From contig CAOJJB010000007.1 of the NCBI GenBank assembly GCA_948436975.1, forward strand, positions 1 through 64,000: DNA of 64,000 nt, in the 5' to 3' direction. The notes under the pieces were generated by a model. That model worked only from the letters and a program-made list of their open reading frames with translations, was not told where the DNA came from and ran no database searches. Both the position numbers and the translations under genes were made by a program. Origin of the DNA: an uncultured Clostridium sp. (GTDB lineage: Bacteria; Bacillota; Clostridia; TANB77; CAG-508). Positions 44,107 to 53,132 of the stretch are shown here, in pieces (position 1 is the stretch's first letter; the number at the start of each line of letters is the position of its first letter).

Positions 44107-44160
44107 ATTATATGTTAAAATGAAAATAATTTTGAAAATATGGAAGGAAAAGGAAATAAT

Positions 44161-44679
44161 ATGAGAATAGGAATAGATATAGATGATGTTATAACAGAAA
44201 CATCAATAGCAGTGAAAGAATATATTGAAAAATATGATAAAGATAGAGATATGATGAATCATATAGAAGAAGTAATGAGAGGAGATATGCCAACACAAAA
44301 TATAAAAGATTTTTTTAAAAATGAAAGTTCAAAAATTTTTAAAAGAGTAAAATTAAAACCAAATGCAAGCCAAGTTATCGAAAAATTAATAAATAGTGGA
44401 AATGAGATATTTATTATAACATCAAGAGGTGATCCTAAAATGAAGGGTACTACAGAATGCACATTAGAATATTTTAGAAATAATAACATTAAATATACAA
44501 AAATATTATTTAATTCATTTGAAAAAGCTAAAATATGTAAAGAAAATAAAATAGACTTAATGATAGATGACTCAGAAAAATATTGTAGAGAAATTTTAAA
44601 AGAAAATATAAAAAGCATATTATTTACATCAGAAATAAACAAAACAATACCAACAAAAATTGAAAGAGTCAATAATTAG
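44161..44679 (+). CDS. HAD-family 5'-nucleotidase-like protein
   Basis: A 172-residue HAD protein similar to the 5'(3')-deoxyribonucleotidase/NT5C group. Motif I is MRIGIDIDDVITET (Asp residues 6 and 8), motif II is IIITSRG, a Lys follows in NSFEKAKICKE, and motif III is LMIDDSEKY. The ATG at 44161 is chosen since AAAGGAAA precedes it; the longer frame from 44140 contains that site. The cytoplasmic substrate is probably a nucleotide or related phosphate ester. It is monocistronic, between the kinase terminator and the rpsB promoter. Confidence 0.83.
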   Translation: MRIGIDIDDVITETSIAVKEYIEKYDKDRDMMNHIEEVMRGDMPTQNIKDFFKNESSKIFKRVKLKPNASQVIEKLINSGNEIFIITSRGDPKMKGTTECTLEYFRNNNIKYTKILFNSFEKAKICKENKIDLMIDDSEKYCREILKENIKSILFTSEINKTIPTKIERVNN

Positions 44680-44754
44680 TTAGAATTAGAAGAAAAAATA
44701 GATACAATAATTAATAAAGATAATAAAAAAATATGAGAAAAATTACATAAAGTA

Positions 44755-44783
44755 TTGATTTTTAAAACCAAAATTGATATAAT
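44755..44783 (+). promoter_or_regulatory. rpsB-tsf promoter
   Basis: TTGATT (44755-44760), 17 bases, extended -10 TGaTATAAT (TATAAT at 44778-44783). Confidence 0.8.
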
Positions 44784-44789
44784 ATCAAC

Positions 44790-44896
44790 GTTATAAAATA
44801 ACGCACATAGATGGAGTTTTAAATTGTGCTATTAATCAATAGTTGTTTAAAATGTAGAAATCTATGGAGGAAAAACAAAATAAGGAGGAAATTAAA
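44790..44896 (+). promoter_or_regulatory. Structured rpsB leader, candidate S2 autoregulation site
   Basis: About 107 bases of leader. CATAGAT near 44807 pairs with ATCTATG near 44860, enclosing a second hairpin CTATT/AATAG. Ribosomal protein S2 leaders of similar layout bind S2 and repress the operon in other bacteria; here it is inferred from position and pairing. Confidence 0.5.
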
Positions 44897-45667
44897 ATGG
44901 CAGTAGTAGCAATGAAGCAATTACTAGAAGCAGGTGTTCACTTTGGACATCAAACAAGAAGATGGGATCCAAAAATGGCAGAATATATATTTCAAGCTAG
45001 AAATGGAATCCATATAATAGACTTACAAAAAACATCAAAAAAATTAGATGAGGCTTATAAGTTTATAAAAGAACAAGCAGAAGAAGGGAAAACAGTATTA
45101 TTTGTAGGAACAAAAAAACAAGCACAAGAATGTATAAAAGAAGCAGCACAAAAATGTAGCATGTACTATGTAGACCAAAGATGGTTAGGAGGAATGCTAA
45201 CAAACTTCAAAACAATAGAAGGAAGAATACAAAGACTAAAAGACTTAGAAGAAATGGAACAAGATGGAACATTTGAAGTATTACCAAAAAAAGAAGTTAG
45301 TACATTAAAAAATGAAATGGAAAAACTAGAAAAAAATCTTGGTGGAATAAAAGACATGAAAGAAATGCCAGGAGTAATGTTTGTAGTAGATCCTAAAAAA
45401 GAAAGAATTGCAATATTAGAAGCAAGAAAATTAGGAATACCAGTAGTAGGATTAGTAGACACAAACTGTAACCCAGAAGATGTAGACTATGCAATACCAG
45501 GAAATGATGATGCAATAAGAGCTGTAAAATTAATAGCAGACGTTATGGCAAATGCAGTTATAGAAGGAAGACAAGGAGAAGACGCAGAAATTTCAACAGA
45601 AATTGAATCAGACGAAGAAGTAACAGATATGGAAGAAGTAGTAGCAGAAGAAAAATCTGAAGAATAA
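44897..45667 (+). CDS. rpsB: Ribosomal protein S2
   Basis: Small-subunit ribosomal protein S2, 256 residues from the ATG at 44897 with TAAGGAGG seven to eight bases upstream; the open frame to 44864 is ignored. Marks are [22 protein letters not shown] at the start, [17 protein letters not shown] in the middle and [24 protein letters not shown] near residue 190. The tail after about 225 is acidic and variable as in other S2 proteins. It is followed 71 bases later by tsf, the usual gene order. Confidence 0.98.
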   Translation: MAVVAMKQLLEAGVHFGHQTRRWDPKMAEYIFQARNGIHIIDLQKTSKKLDEAYKFIKEQAEEGKTVLFVGTKKQAQECIKEAAQKCSMYYVDQRWLGGMLTNFKTIEGRIQRLKDLEEMEQDGTFEVLPKKEVSTLKNEMEKLEKNLGGIKDMKEMPGVMFVVDPKKERIAILEARKLGIPVVGLVDTNCNPEDVDYAIPGNDDAIRAVKLIADVMANAVIEGRQGEDAEISTEIESDEEVTDMEEVVAEEKSEE

Positions 45668-45738
45668 TAAATTATATAAAAGGGCGAATTACATAAGTAA
45701 ACACGCCCTAATTTTAAATAAAATAGGAGGTACTTAAA

Positions 45739-46614
45739 ATGATAACTGCAGAATTAGTAAAACAACTAAGAGAAAAAACTGGAGCAGGAATGATGGACTG
45801 CAAAAAAGTTTTAACAGAAACAGATGGAAATATGGACAAAGCAGAAGAACTATTAAGAGAAAGAGGAATAGCAAAAGCAGCTAAAAAATCTGGAAGAGTA
45901 GCAGCAGAAGGATTAGTAGCAACATATGTTTCAGCTGACAAGAAAATAGGATCAATAGTAGAAGTAAATGCAGAAACAGACTTTGTTTCAAAAAATGGAG
46001 AATTCGTAGAATTTGTAAATGATATAGCTGAAATTGTAGCACAAGCAAATCCAAAAAATGTAGAATGTTTATTAGAAGAAAAATATAAAAACACAGAAAA
46101 AACAGTACAAGAAGTATTAACAGATAAAATAGCAACAATAGGAGAAAACATGGTAATCAGAAGATTTGAAAGATTTGAATCAGAAGGATTAGTAGAAAGT
46201 TATATACATGGAGAAGGTAAAATAGCAGTATTAGTTAACTTCAAAAATGGAAACAGTGAATTAGCAAAAGATGTATGTATGCAAATTGCAGCAGCAAGAC
46301 CAGAATATTTAAATAGAGAATCAGTACCACAAGATAGAATAAGTAAAGAAATGGAAATATTAAAAGCACAAGCTATGAATGAAGGAAAGCCAGCAGAAAT
46401 AGCTGAAAAAATGGTACAAGGAAGAATAGGAAAATTCTATGGAGAAATATGTTTATTAGATCAAGAATTTGTTAAGGATTCAAGCATAAAAGTAGGAGAT
46501 TTAATAAAAAATCAAGGTGCAGAATTAGTAGAATATGCAAGATTTGAAAAAGGTGAAGGAATAGAGAAAAAAGAAGAAAATTTTGCAGAAGAAGTTATGA
46601 AACAATTACAATAA
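45739..46614 (+). CDS. tsf: Elongation factor Ts
   Basis: Guanine-nucleotide exchange factor for EF-Tu, 291 residues. The UBA-like N-terminus reads LVKQLREKTGAGMMDCKKVLTE and the core dimerisation motif VEVNAETDFVSKN is at about residues 74-86. GGAGG precedes the ATG. It shares the rpsB transcript; a modest GGGCG/CGCCC hairpin lies in between (about 45682-45710). Identification is secure. Confidence 0.98.
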   Translation: MITAELVKQLREKTGAGMMDCKKVLTETDGNMDKAEELLRERGIAKAAKKSGRVAAEGLVATYVSADKKIGSIVEVNAETDFVSKNGEFVEFVNDIAEIVAQANPKNVECLLEEKYKNTEKTVQEVLTDKIATIGENMVIRRFERFESEGLVESYIHGEGKIAVLVNFKNGNSELAKDVCMQIAAARPEYLNRESVPQDRISKEMEILKAQAMNEGKPAEIAEKMVQGRIGKFYGEICLLDQEFVKDSSIKVGDLIKNQGAELVEYARFEKGEGIEKKEENFAEEVMKQLQ

Positions 46615-46647
46615 TAGTTAAATGAAGAAATTCATTTAACACTAAAA

Positions 46648-46690
46648 AAGTGTTAACAAAATAAAAATTTTGCTAGCACTTTTAATTTTA
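46648..46690 (+). terminator. Terminator after tsf
   Basis: AGTGTTAACAAAAT pairs imperfectly with ATTTTGCTAGCACT, then T residues. Confidence 0.75.
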
Positions 46691-46707
46691 TAAAAAATGG
46701 AGAAGTT

Positions 46708-47532
46708 ATGAAAGTAATAGTAGTAAGACATGGAAGAACAGAATGGAATGATTTAAAAAAAGTACAAGGCCAAGCAGATATAGGACTAAATAATAAAGGG
46801 AAGGAACAGGCTAAAACAATTGCTAAACTACTTGAAGATAAAAATATAGATTTAATTGTTTCTTCACCATTAATAAGAGCAAAAGAAACAGCAGAAATAA
46901 TAAATGCTAATAGAAACGTACCAATAGTTTATGATAATAGAATATCAGAAAGAGATTATGGTGAATATGAAGGATTACATAGAAGCGAATTTGAATTTAA
47001 TGATTTTTGGACATATAGTAAAAATATGAATTATGATAAAGCAGAAAATATACAAGTTTTTTTTAAAAGAGTATATGATTTTTTAGATGAAATAAAAGAA
47101 AAATACAAATATAAAACTTTAGTAATAGTAACACATAGTGGTACAAGTACAGTTATAGATTCGTATTCGGAAGGACTTCCTAGAGAAGGAGAAATGAATA
47201 AAAATCATTTGAAGAATTGTGAAGTTAGAGAATATATTTTTGATGAACCAGTTGAAAGCAAACCGATGATAAGGCAAGAAGTAAAAGAAATATTAATGTC
47301 ATTACGCAACAAAGGGAATGAAGCAACAGTTAATAACTTATTAGGAAGACTAGATTTATTAAGTGATGATTTATTTAGTAAAGGATTTAAAAATATTGAT
47401 AATACGGAACAAAGTATAAAAAAATATTTTGAAGAAAAAGTTGGCTTAATAAGTAAAAGAAGAAAAAAAGTAAATTATAGAATAGGTTCAAACAAAATTA
47501 AATTTAAAGAAAGAGAATTATCTGATCAATAA
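46708..47532 (+). CDS. Histidine phosphatase family protein with C-terminal extension
   Basis: Phosphoglycerate-mutase-like phosphatase, 274 residues. The catalytic motif is VVRHGRTEWN (His 8), with the second-strand SSPLIRAKETAEI, the acid in ISERDYGEYEG, and the second His in VTHSGT. About 85 residues after the phosphatase core (from ~190) are extra and helical, with no recognised domain. It could act on phosphosugars or other small phosphate esters. GGAG precedes the ATG. It stands alone between the tsf terminator and the carAB leader. Confidence 0.85.
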   Translation: MKVIVVRHGRTEWNDLKKVQGQADIGLNNKGKEQAKTIAKLLEDKNIDLIVSSPLIRAKETAEIINANRNVPIVYDNRISERDYGEYEGLHRSEFEFNDFWTYSKNMNYDKAENIQVFFKRVYDFLDEIKEKYKYKTLVIVTHSGTSTVIDSYSEGLPREGEMNKNHLKNCEVREYIFDEPVESKPMIRQEVKEILMSLRNKGNEATVNNLLGRLDLLSDDLFSKGFKNIDNTEQSIKKYFEEKVGLISKRRKKVNYRIGSNKIKFKERELSDQ

Positions 47533-47583
47533 AATTAATCAGAAATGTAAAACAAAAATAAAATATAAAAGATAAAATTAATG

Positions 47584-47612
47584 TTGATTTTTTTATCAAA
47601 ATATAGTAAAAT
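47584..47612 (+). promoter_or_regulatory. Promoter of the carAB leader
   Basis: TTGATT (47584-47589), 17 bases, TAAAAT (47607-47612), 34 bases upstream of the leader ORF. Confidence 0.65.
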
Positions 47613-47645
47613 TTAAAAAGATGTAAAAAAGAAAGGAATGTAATA

Positions 47646-47753
47646 ATGGTAGAAATATTAAACCTAGAAGAAATTAAGAAAAATATAAATTCAATAGGTT
47701 TATTTACATTCTTTATTTTAAATTTTAAAATATTCAATAAGACACTAATTTAA
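47646..47753 (+). CDS. 35-residue leader peptide of carAB
   Basis: Short ORF with AAAGGAATG upstream, starting MVEILNLEEIKKNIN and ending in a Phe/Ile-rich tail. Its second half is coded by a markedly U-rich stretch (47699-47740) and its stop codon lies inside the following terminator hairpin. This is the layout of the enterobacterial pyrBI attenuator. The mechanism is inferred. Confidence 0.5.
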   Translation: MVEILNLEEIKKNINSIGLFTFFILNFKIFNKTLI

Positions 47754-47768
47754 TTAGTGTTTTTTTTT
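47742..47768 (+). terminator. Terminator/attenuator before carA
   Basis: ACACTAATT (47742-47750) and AATTAGTGT (47752-47760) share a one-base centre, then T8. It lies between the only good promoter and carA, so it should control carAB expression. Confidence 0.85.
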
Positions 47769-47810
47769 GAATAAACATAATAAATTGTAAATAAAAGAAA
47801 GGATAAAAAA

Positions 47811-48878
47811 ATGATAGGATACCTAATACTAGAAAACGGTGAAATCTTTGAAGGAGAAAGAATAGGATATACAGTAGATACAGCCTGTGAAGTAGTATTC
47901 AATACAAGTATGGCAGGATATATAGAAACATTTACAGATCCTTCATATGCAGGACAAGGAATTGTAATGACATATCCATTAATAGGAAATTATGGAATTA
48001 TACCAGAAGACTATGAATCAGATGGAATTTATGCTAAAGCAGTATTTATTCATGAATTAGCAGAATTTGAAAGTAACTTTAGAGCAAAATTAAATTTAGA
48101 CAAATTTTTAAGAGAATATAAAGTTACAGGATTAACAAATATAAATACAAGAAAATTAACAAAAATTCTAAGAGATGCAGGAACTATGAGAGGATATGTA
48201 ACATCAAATATTAACGATATAGATGGAATAATGGAAAAAATAAAAGAATATGAAATAGGAAATATAGTAGAAAAGGTAACATGTAAAGAAATAAAAACAT
48301 ATGGTAAGGGAAAAGGAATAAAAATAGCGTTAATGGATTATGGACTAAAACATAACATAGTAAATTCACTATTAAAAAGAGGAGCAGAAGTAACAATATT
48401 TCCAGCAAACACTCCAGCAGAAGATATATTAAAAATAAATCCAGATGGAATAATACTTTCTAATGGACCAGGAGATCCAGAAACATGTACAACTCAAATT
48501 AAAAATATACAGAAATTATACAATACAGATATACCAATATTAGGAATATGTTTAGGACATCAATTAATGGGACTAGCAAATGGAGCCAAAACAGCTAAAT
48601 TAAAATATGGACATAGAGGTGCAAATCATCCAGTAAAAGATTTAAAAGAAGATAAAGTATATATAACATCACAAAATCATGGATATTACATACTAGAAGA
48701 AAGTATAAATAGAGATATTGTAGAAGTATCACATATAAATTTAAATGATGGAACAGTAGAAGGATTAAAATATAAAAACAAAAAAATATTTACAGTACAA
48801 TTTCATCCAGAAGCATGTCCAGGACCACAAGATACAGCATACATATTTGATGAATTTATAAATTTAGTATCAATTTAG
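47811..48878 (+). CDS. carA: Carbamoyl-phosphate synthase, small (glutaminase) chain
   Basis: Releases ammonia from glutamine for carbamoyl phosphate synthesis. The 355 residues comprise the N-terminal small-chain domain (GYLILENGEIFEGERIG, VFNTSMAGYIETFTDPSY) and a class I amidotransferase with the nucleophile Cys in ILGICLGHQLMG and His/Glu in VQFHPEACPGP. AAAGGA precedes the ATG. carB starts 24 bases after the stop. The product feeds PyrBI (6.3-7.7 kb) and possibly arginine synthesis; no arginine gene is adjacent, and the leader lacks arginine codons. Confidence 0.97.
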   Translation: MIGYLILENGEIFEGERIGYTVDTACEVVFNTSMAGYIETFTDPSYAGQGIVMTYPLIGNYGIIPEDYESDGIYAKAVFIHELAEFESNFRAKLNLDKFLREYKVTGLTNINTRKLTKILRDAGTMRGYVTSNINDIDGIMEKIKEYEIGNIVEKVTCKEIKTYGKGKGIKIALMDYGLKHNIVNSLLKRGAEVTIFPANTPAEDILKINPDGIILSNGPGDPETCTTQIKNIQKLYNTDIPILGICLGHQLMGLANGAKTAKLKYGHRGANHPVKDLKEDKVYITSQNHGYYILEESINRDIVEVSHINLNDGTVEGLKYKNKKIFTVQFHPEACPGPQDTAYIFDEFINLVSI

Positions 48879-48902
48879 GAACAGAGAAAAAGGAGAAATA
48901 AA

Positions 48903-51900
48903 ATGCCAAAAAATAAAAGTATAAAAAAAGTTTTAGTTATAGGGTCAGGCCCTATTATAATAGGGCAGGCAGCAGAGTTTGATTATGCTGGAACTCAAGC
49001 TTGTAGAGAATTAAAAAAAGAGGGAATAGAAGTTGTTTTAATAAATTCAAATCCAGCAACTATTATGACAGATAAAAATATGGCTGATAAGATTTATATA
49101 GAGCCACTAACTGTTGAAACAGTTAAAAAAATAATAGAAATAGAAAAACCAGATAGCATTCTTCCAAATTTAGGTGGACAAACAGGTCTTAATTTAGCAA
49201 TGGAATTGGCAGAATGTGGGTATTTAAAAGAACATAATGTAAAACTTTTGGGGACAGGTGTAGAAGGAATTAGAAATGCAGAAGATAGACAATGTTTTAA
49301 AGATATGATGGAAACAATAAATGAACCATGTATAGCAAGTAAAGTTGTACATACAGTTGAGGATGCAGTAGAATTTACAAAAGAAATAGGATTACCAGTT
49401 ATTATTAGACCAGCATATACATTAGGTGGTACTGGTGGAGGTATTGCTTATAATATGGAAGAACTTGAAGAAATTGCAAATTCTGGTATAAGAATGTCTA
49501 GGGTAAATGAAATATTGGTTGAAAAATGTATTACAGGTTGGAAAGAGATTGAATACGAAGTAATGAGAGATAGTAAAGGAAATTGTATTACTATATGTAA
49601 TATGGAAAATATTGATCCTGTTGGAATTCATACAGGTGATAGTATAGTAGTAGCACCTTCTCAAACTTTATCTAATAAAGAGTATCAAATGCTTAGAACA
49701 TCAGCTATAAAAATTATATCTGCATTAAAAATTGAAGGAGGATGTAATGTTCAGTTTGCATTAAATCCAACAAGTTTTGAATATGCAGTAATTGAAGTTA
49801 ATCCTAGAGTTAGCCGTTCATCAGCTTTAGCTTCAAAAGCAACAGGTTATCCAATAGCTAAAGTAGCAAGTAAAATAGCTTTGGGATATACATTAGATGA
49901 AATAAAAAATGAAGTAACTCAGAAAACATATGCTTGTTTTGAACCAGTGCTTGATTATGTAGTAGTAAAAATACCGAAATGGCCATTTAAAAAATTTCTA
50001 ACAGCTACAAGAGATTTAGGAACACAAATGAAGGCAACAGGAGAAGTTATGGCAATAGCCTCAAATCTAGAAGCAGGTTTAATGAAAGCAATTCGTTCTT
50101 TGGAAGAAAATGTAGAATATTTAAAACTAGATAAATTAGAAAATCTAGGAAAAGAAGAACTAGAACAAAGATTGAAAAATGTAGATAATGAGAGAATTTT
50201 TGTTATAGCAGAAGCTATTAGAAAGGAAATATCAGTAGAAAGAATACATGAAATTACAAAAATAGATAGATTTTTTATAGGTATTATTTATAAATTAGTA
50301 AAAATGGAAAATGAACTTATTTTAAATAAGATGAATTCTAAAATATTAGATAGAGCAAAGAAATTAGGTTTTACAGACAAAATAATAGCAACTCTTTCAG
50401 GAAAAACAGAGAAAGAAATAAAAGAATTACGTCATCAAAATGGAATAATTGCTAATTTTAAAATGGTTGATACATGTAGTGCAGAGTTTGAAGCAAAAAC
50501 CCCTTATTATTATTCAAGTTACGATGAAGAAAATGAAACAAAAGAAAGTAATAAAAATAAAATAATGGTATTAGGTTCAGGACCTATAAGAATAGGACAA
50601 GGTATAGAATTTGATTATTGTAGTGTACATGGAGTTTGGGCATTAAAAAAACAAGGTTATGAAACAATAATTGTAAACAACAATCCAGAAACAGTAAGTA
50701 CAGATTTTGATATTGCAGATAGATTATATTTTGAACCATTAACATCAGAAGATGTAGAAAATATAGTAGATATAGAAAAACCATATGGGGCAATAGTTCA
50801 ATTTGGAGGACAAACAGCTATAAAATTGACAAAAGCACTATCTGATATAGGAGTAAGAATACTAGGAACTCAAGAAGTAGATATGGATAGAGCAGAAGAT
50901 AGAAAAGAATTTGACGAAGCTTTAAATAATTGTGGAATTTTAAGACCAAGAGGAAGTACGATTTATACAGTAGAAGAAGCAAAAACTGTAGCAAATATAT
51001 TGGGATATCCAGTATTGGTAAGACCATCATATGTACTTGGTGGACAAGGTATGGCTATTACTTATGATGATAATGAAATAACAGAATATGTAAATGAAAT
51101 AAATAAAATAGAGCAAGAACATCCAATTCTTGTAGATAAATATATATTGGGAAGAGAAGTAGAAGTAGATGCTATATGTGATGGAAAAAATGTTTTAATT
51201 CCAGGAATAATGGAACATTTAGAAAGAGCAGGGGTACATTCTGGAGATAGTATTTCTGTATATCCAACACAAAATGTTGAAAAAAGACATGAAGAAAAAA
51301 TAGTTGAATATACAACAAAAATAGCTAAAGAACTTAATATAATAGGAATATTAAATATTCAATTTATAATAAGTGAAGGTCAAGTATATATAATTGAAGT
51401 AAATCCACGTTCTAGTAGGACAGTTCCATACATAAGCAAAGTTACAAATTTACCAATGATAGATATAGCAACAAATGTAATATTAGGCAAGAAACTAAAA
51501 GATTTAGGATATGGTACAGGATTATACAAAAAAAGTGATTACATATGTGTTAAAATGCCAGTATTTTCTTTTGAAAAAATTAAAAATGCAGATACTAGTT
51601 TAGGACCTGAAATGAAATCTACAGGAGAAGTATTAGGTGTATCTAAAAAGTTTGAAAATGCAGTATTAAAAGCTTTTATAGGAAGTGGAGCAAATGTATC
51701 TACAAAAGGTGCTATATTAATAACAGTAAGGGATAAAGATAAACCAGAAATGTTAGATATAGCTGAAAAATTTGAAAAATTAGGTTTTCAAATATATGCT
51801 ACTTCAGGAACATCTAAATACTTAAAAGAACATAATGTAAAATCAATAGTAATTGAAAAATTATGGGAAGGTAAAAATAGTATTATAGACTTAATAGAAT

Positions 51901-52100
51901 CAGGAAAAATAAATTTTGTTATTAATACTCCAACCAAAGGAAAAGAGTCAAATAGAGATGGATTTAAAATTAGGAGAATGGCAGTAGAATGTAAAATCCC
52001 TTGTTTTACATCATTAGATACAGTAAATGCCTTATATCAAGCAATTGAAGATGAAACAAGTGAAGCAGATTTAACACCAGTTGATATTACTAAAATTTAA
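48903..52100 (+). CDS. carB: Carbamoyl-phosphate synthase, large chain
   Basis: ATP-dependent ligase that makes carbamoyl phosphate from bicarbonate, ammonia and two ATP. The 1065 residues are normal. Two homologous ATP-grasp halves begin with VLVIGSGPIIIGQAAEFDYAG and MVLGSGPIRIGQGIEFDYC, and each has its EVNPR motif (VIEVNPRVSRSSALASKATG; IIEVNPRSSRTVPYISKVT). A C-terminal MGS-like allosteric domain (from about residue 930, LGFQIYATSGTSKYL) would bind UMP or ornithine-like effectors. It is co-transcribed with carA. Confidence 0.97.
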   Translation: MPKNKSIKKVLVIGSGPIIIGQAAEFDYAGTQACRELKKEGIEVVLINSNPATIMTDKNMADKIYIEPLTVETVKKIIEIEKPDSILPNLGGQTGLNLAMELAECGYLKEHNVKLLGTGVEGIRNAEDRQCFKDMMETINEPCIASKVVHTVEDAVEFTKEIGLPVIIRPAYTLGGTGGGIAYNMEELEEIANSGIRMSRVNEILVEKCITGWKEIEYEVMRDSKGNCITICNMENIDPVGIHTGDSIVVAPSQTLSNKEYQMLRTSAIKIISALKIEGGCNVQFALNPTSFEYAVIEVNPRVSRSSALASKATGYPIAKVASKIALGYTLDEIKNEVTQKTYACFEPVLDYVVVKIPKWPFKKFLTATRDLGTQMKATGEVMAIASNLEAGLMKAIRSLEENVEYLKLDKLENLGKEELEQRLKNVDNERIFVIAEAIRKEISVERIHEITKIDRFFIGIIYKLVKMENELILNKMNSKILDRAKKLGFTDKIIATLSGKTEKEIKELRHQNGIIANFKMVDTCSAEFEAKTPYYYSSYDEENETKESNKNKIMVLGSGPIRIGQGIEFDYCSVHGVWALKKQGYETIIVNNNPETVSTDFDIADRLYFEPLTSEDVENIVDIEKPYGAIVQFGGQTAIKLTKALSDIGVRILGTQEVDMDRAEDRKEFDEALNNCGILRPRGSTIYTVEEAKTVANILGYPVLVRPSYVLGGQGMAITYDDNEITEYVNEINKIEQEHPILVDKYILGREVEVDAICDGKNVLIPGIMEHLERAGVHSGDSISVYPTQNVEKRHEEKIVEYTTKIAKELNIIGILNIQFIISEGQVYIIEVNPRSSRTVPYISKVTNLPMIDIATNVILGKKLKDLGYGTGLYKKSDYICVKMPVFSFEKIKNADTSLGPEMKSTGEVLGVSKKFENAVLKAFIGSGANVSTKGAILITVRDKDKPEMLDIAEKFEKLGFQIYATSGTSKYLKEHNVKSIVIEKLWEGKNSIIDLIESGKINFVINTPTKGKESNRDGFKIRRMAVECKIPCFTSLDTVNALYQAIEDETSEADLTPVDITKI

Positions 52101-52130
52101 AGAAAAATTAGTATAAATTAGTATAGAATA

Positions 52131-52226
52131 ATGGAGAAATGTAAAGATATTAATGAGTATTTTGAAAAAGTAGGAATAGATTATCAAGAGGAAAAAGAAG
52201 AAAGAGAAGGGAATAAGATTAGATAA
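52131..52226 (+). CDS. Possible 31-residue ORF after carB
   Basis: A short, charged reading frame (begins MEKCKDINEYFEKVG) 30 bases after carB, without a clear ribosome binding site. It may be chance or a remnant. Nothing else is seen in 52101-52240. Confidence 0.25.
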   Translation: MEKCKDINEYFEKVGIDYQEEKEEREGNKIR

Positions 52227-52243
52227 TAAGTAATTTATGATAC

Positions 52244-52281
52244 TTGCGTTGTTATCCATAATATGTTATAATATTATGGAT
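52244..52281 (+). promoter_or_regulatory. Promoter with a perfect palindromic operator
   Basis: TTGCGT (52244-52249), 17 bases, TATAAT (52267-52272). An exact 11-bp inverted repeat ATCCATAATAT / ATATTATGGAT (52254-52264 and 52271-52281, six-base centre) covers the -10 box, as a repressor site would. Confidence 0.65.
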
Positions 52282-52297
52282 AGTATGGAGGTAAAAA

Positions 52298-53038
52298 ATG
52301 GAAAAGAAGAAAGGTATGCAGGAATTACTAAAATATAAAGAAAACTTATTGCAATATGGAAAAAAACTTGCAGAAGAGAATCCAGACCATTTAGCAAGTG
52401 ATGAATTACAAGCATTAGTATATAGAATTTTTAAAGAATTAAATAAAATAGATACAGCATTAGGACATCCATATACAGAATCTAACATAGAATCGCCAAA
52501 TTCTGTAAGTCAAGAAAGAATAGAAGAATTATATATTAATTTTATAAATGATAATAATATTGTAGTTACACCAAATAACAGAATTTATAATTATGTAACA
52601 CAAAATTATTCTCCAGAAAAATATCCTAAAATTTTATTATGTGTAAAAGAAGGAGAAAACTCTTACTTAGGACAAAGATTTGCAAATAAAGGATACAAGG
52701 TTGTTAGTGTAAATCCGTTAGAAAGCAAAGTATTTGAAGAAAGAAAGCAAAAATCAGAAGATGTACTAGAATGGGCAAATCTTGTTATAGGAAGTAAATT
52801 ACCACAATGTGCAGAAAACTTTGTTCAAATGGGAAAACCAGCTATATTTAATATAAGTAATAATTCTAAAGATTATAATGTACATTTTAAAGGATTATCA
52901 ATAACCTCACCACATGGACTTTTTAGAGAAATAACTAAATGTAGTGGAGTATCTGTAAGAAGAGAAAGATATGATGTGTTTGATGAAGATGATTTATTAT
53001 TTATTTGTAATGGAAGAGAAAGAGATGATGGAAGATAA
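52298..53038 (+). CDS. Protein of unknown function, 246 aa
   Basis: Not recognised. A helical N-terminal part (1-60, MQELLKYKENLLQYGKKLAEE...) precedes an alpha/beta part with a Rossmann-like rhythm: ILLCVKEGENSYLGQRFANKGYKVVSVNP, LEWANLVIGSKLPQ, MGKPAIFNISNN. No nucleotide-binding or catalytic signature is complete and there is no membrane segment. GGAGG precedes the ATG. It has a dedicated promoter with a palindrome and a good terminator, so it is a single regulated gene. It could be a regulator of its own operator, but no DNA-binding motif is seen. Confidence 0.6.
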   Translation: MEKKKGMQELLKYKENLLQYGKKLAEENPDHLASDELQALVYRIFKELNKIDTALGHPYTESNIESPNSVSQERIEELYINFINDNNIVVTPNNRIYNYVTQNYSPEKYPKILLCVKEGENSYLGQRFANKGYKVVSVNPLESKVFEERKQKSEDVLEWANLVIGSKLPQCAENFVQMGKPAIFNISNNSKDYNVHFKGLSITSPHGLFREITKCSGVSVRRERYDVFDEDDLLFICNGRERDDGR

Positions 53039-53040
53039 AA

Positions 53041-53062
53041 ATACTAACAATTTAATATGTTA
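53041..53062 (+). terminator. Terminator after the 246-aa gene
   Basis: ATACTAACA and TGTTAGTAT form a nine-base stem with loop ATTTAATA; T8 follows. Confidence 0.88.
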
Positions 53063-53132
53063 GTATTTTTTTTCTTGCAAATTTGTGTAGAATTTTATAT
53101 AATGAATGCAAAATATCGGTAGGTGAAAAGAT

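Noticed and set aside
45680-45712. GGGCG/CGCCC hairpin between rpsB and tsf as terminator
   Set aside because: Short stem, large loop and no clear T-run; tsf has no own promoter, so read-through is expected.
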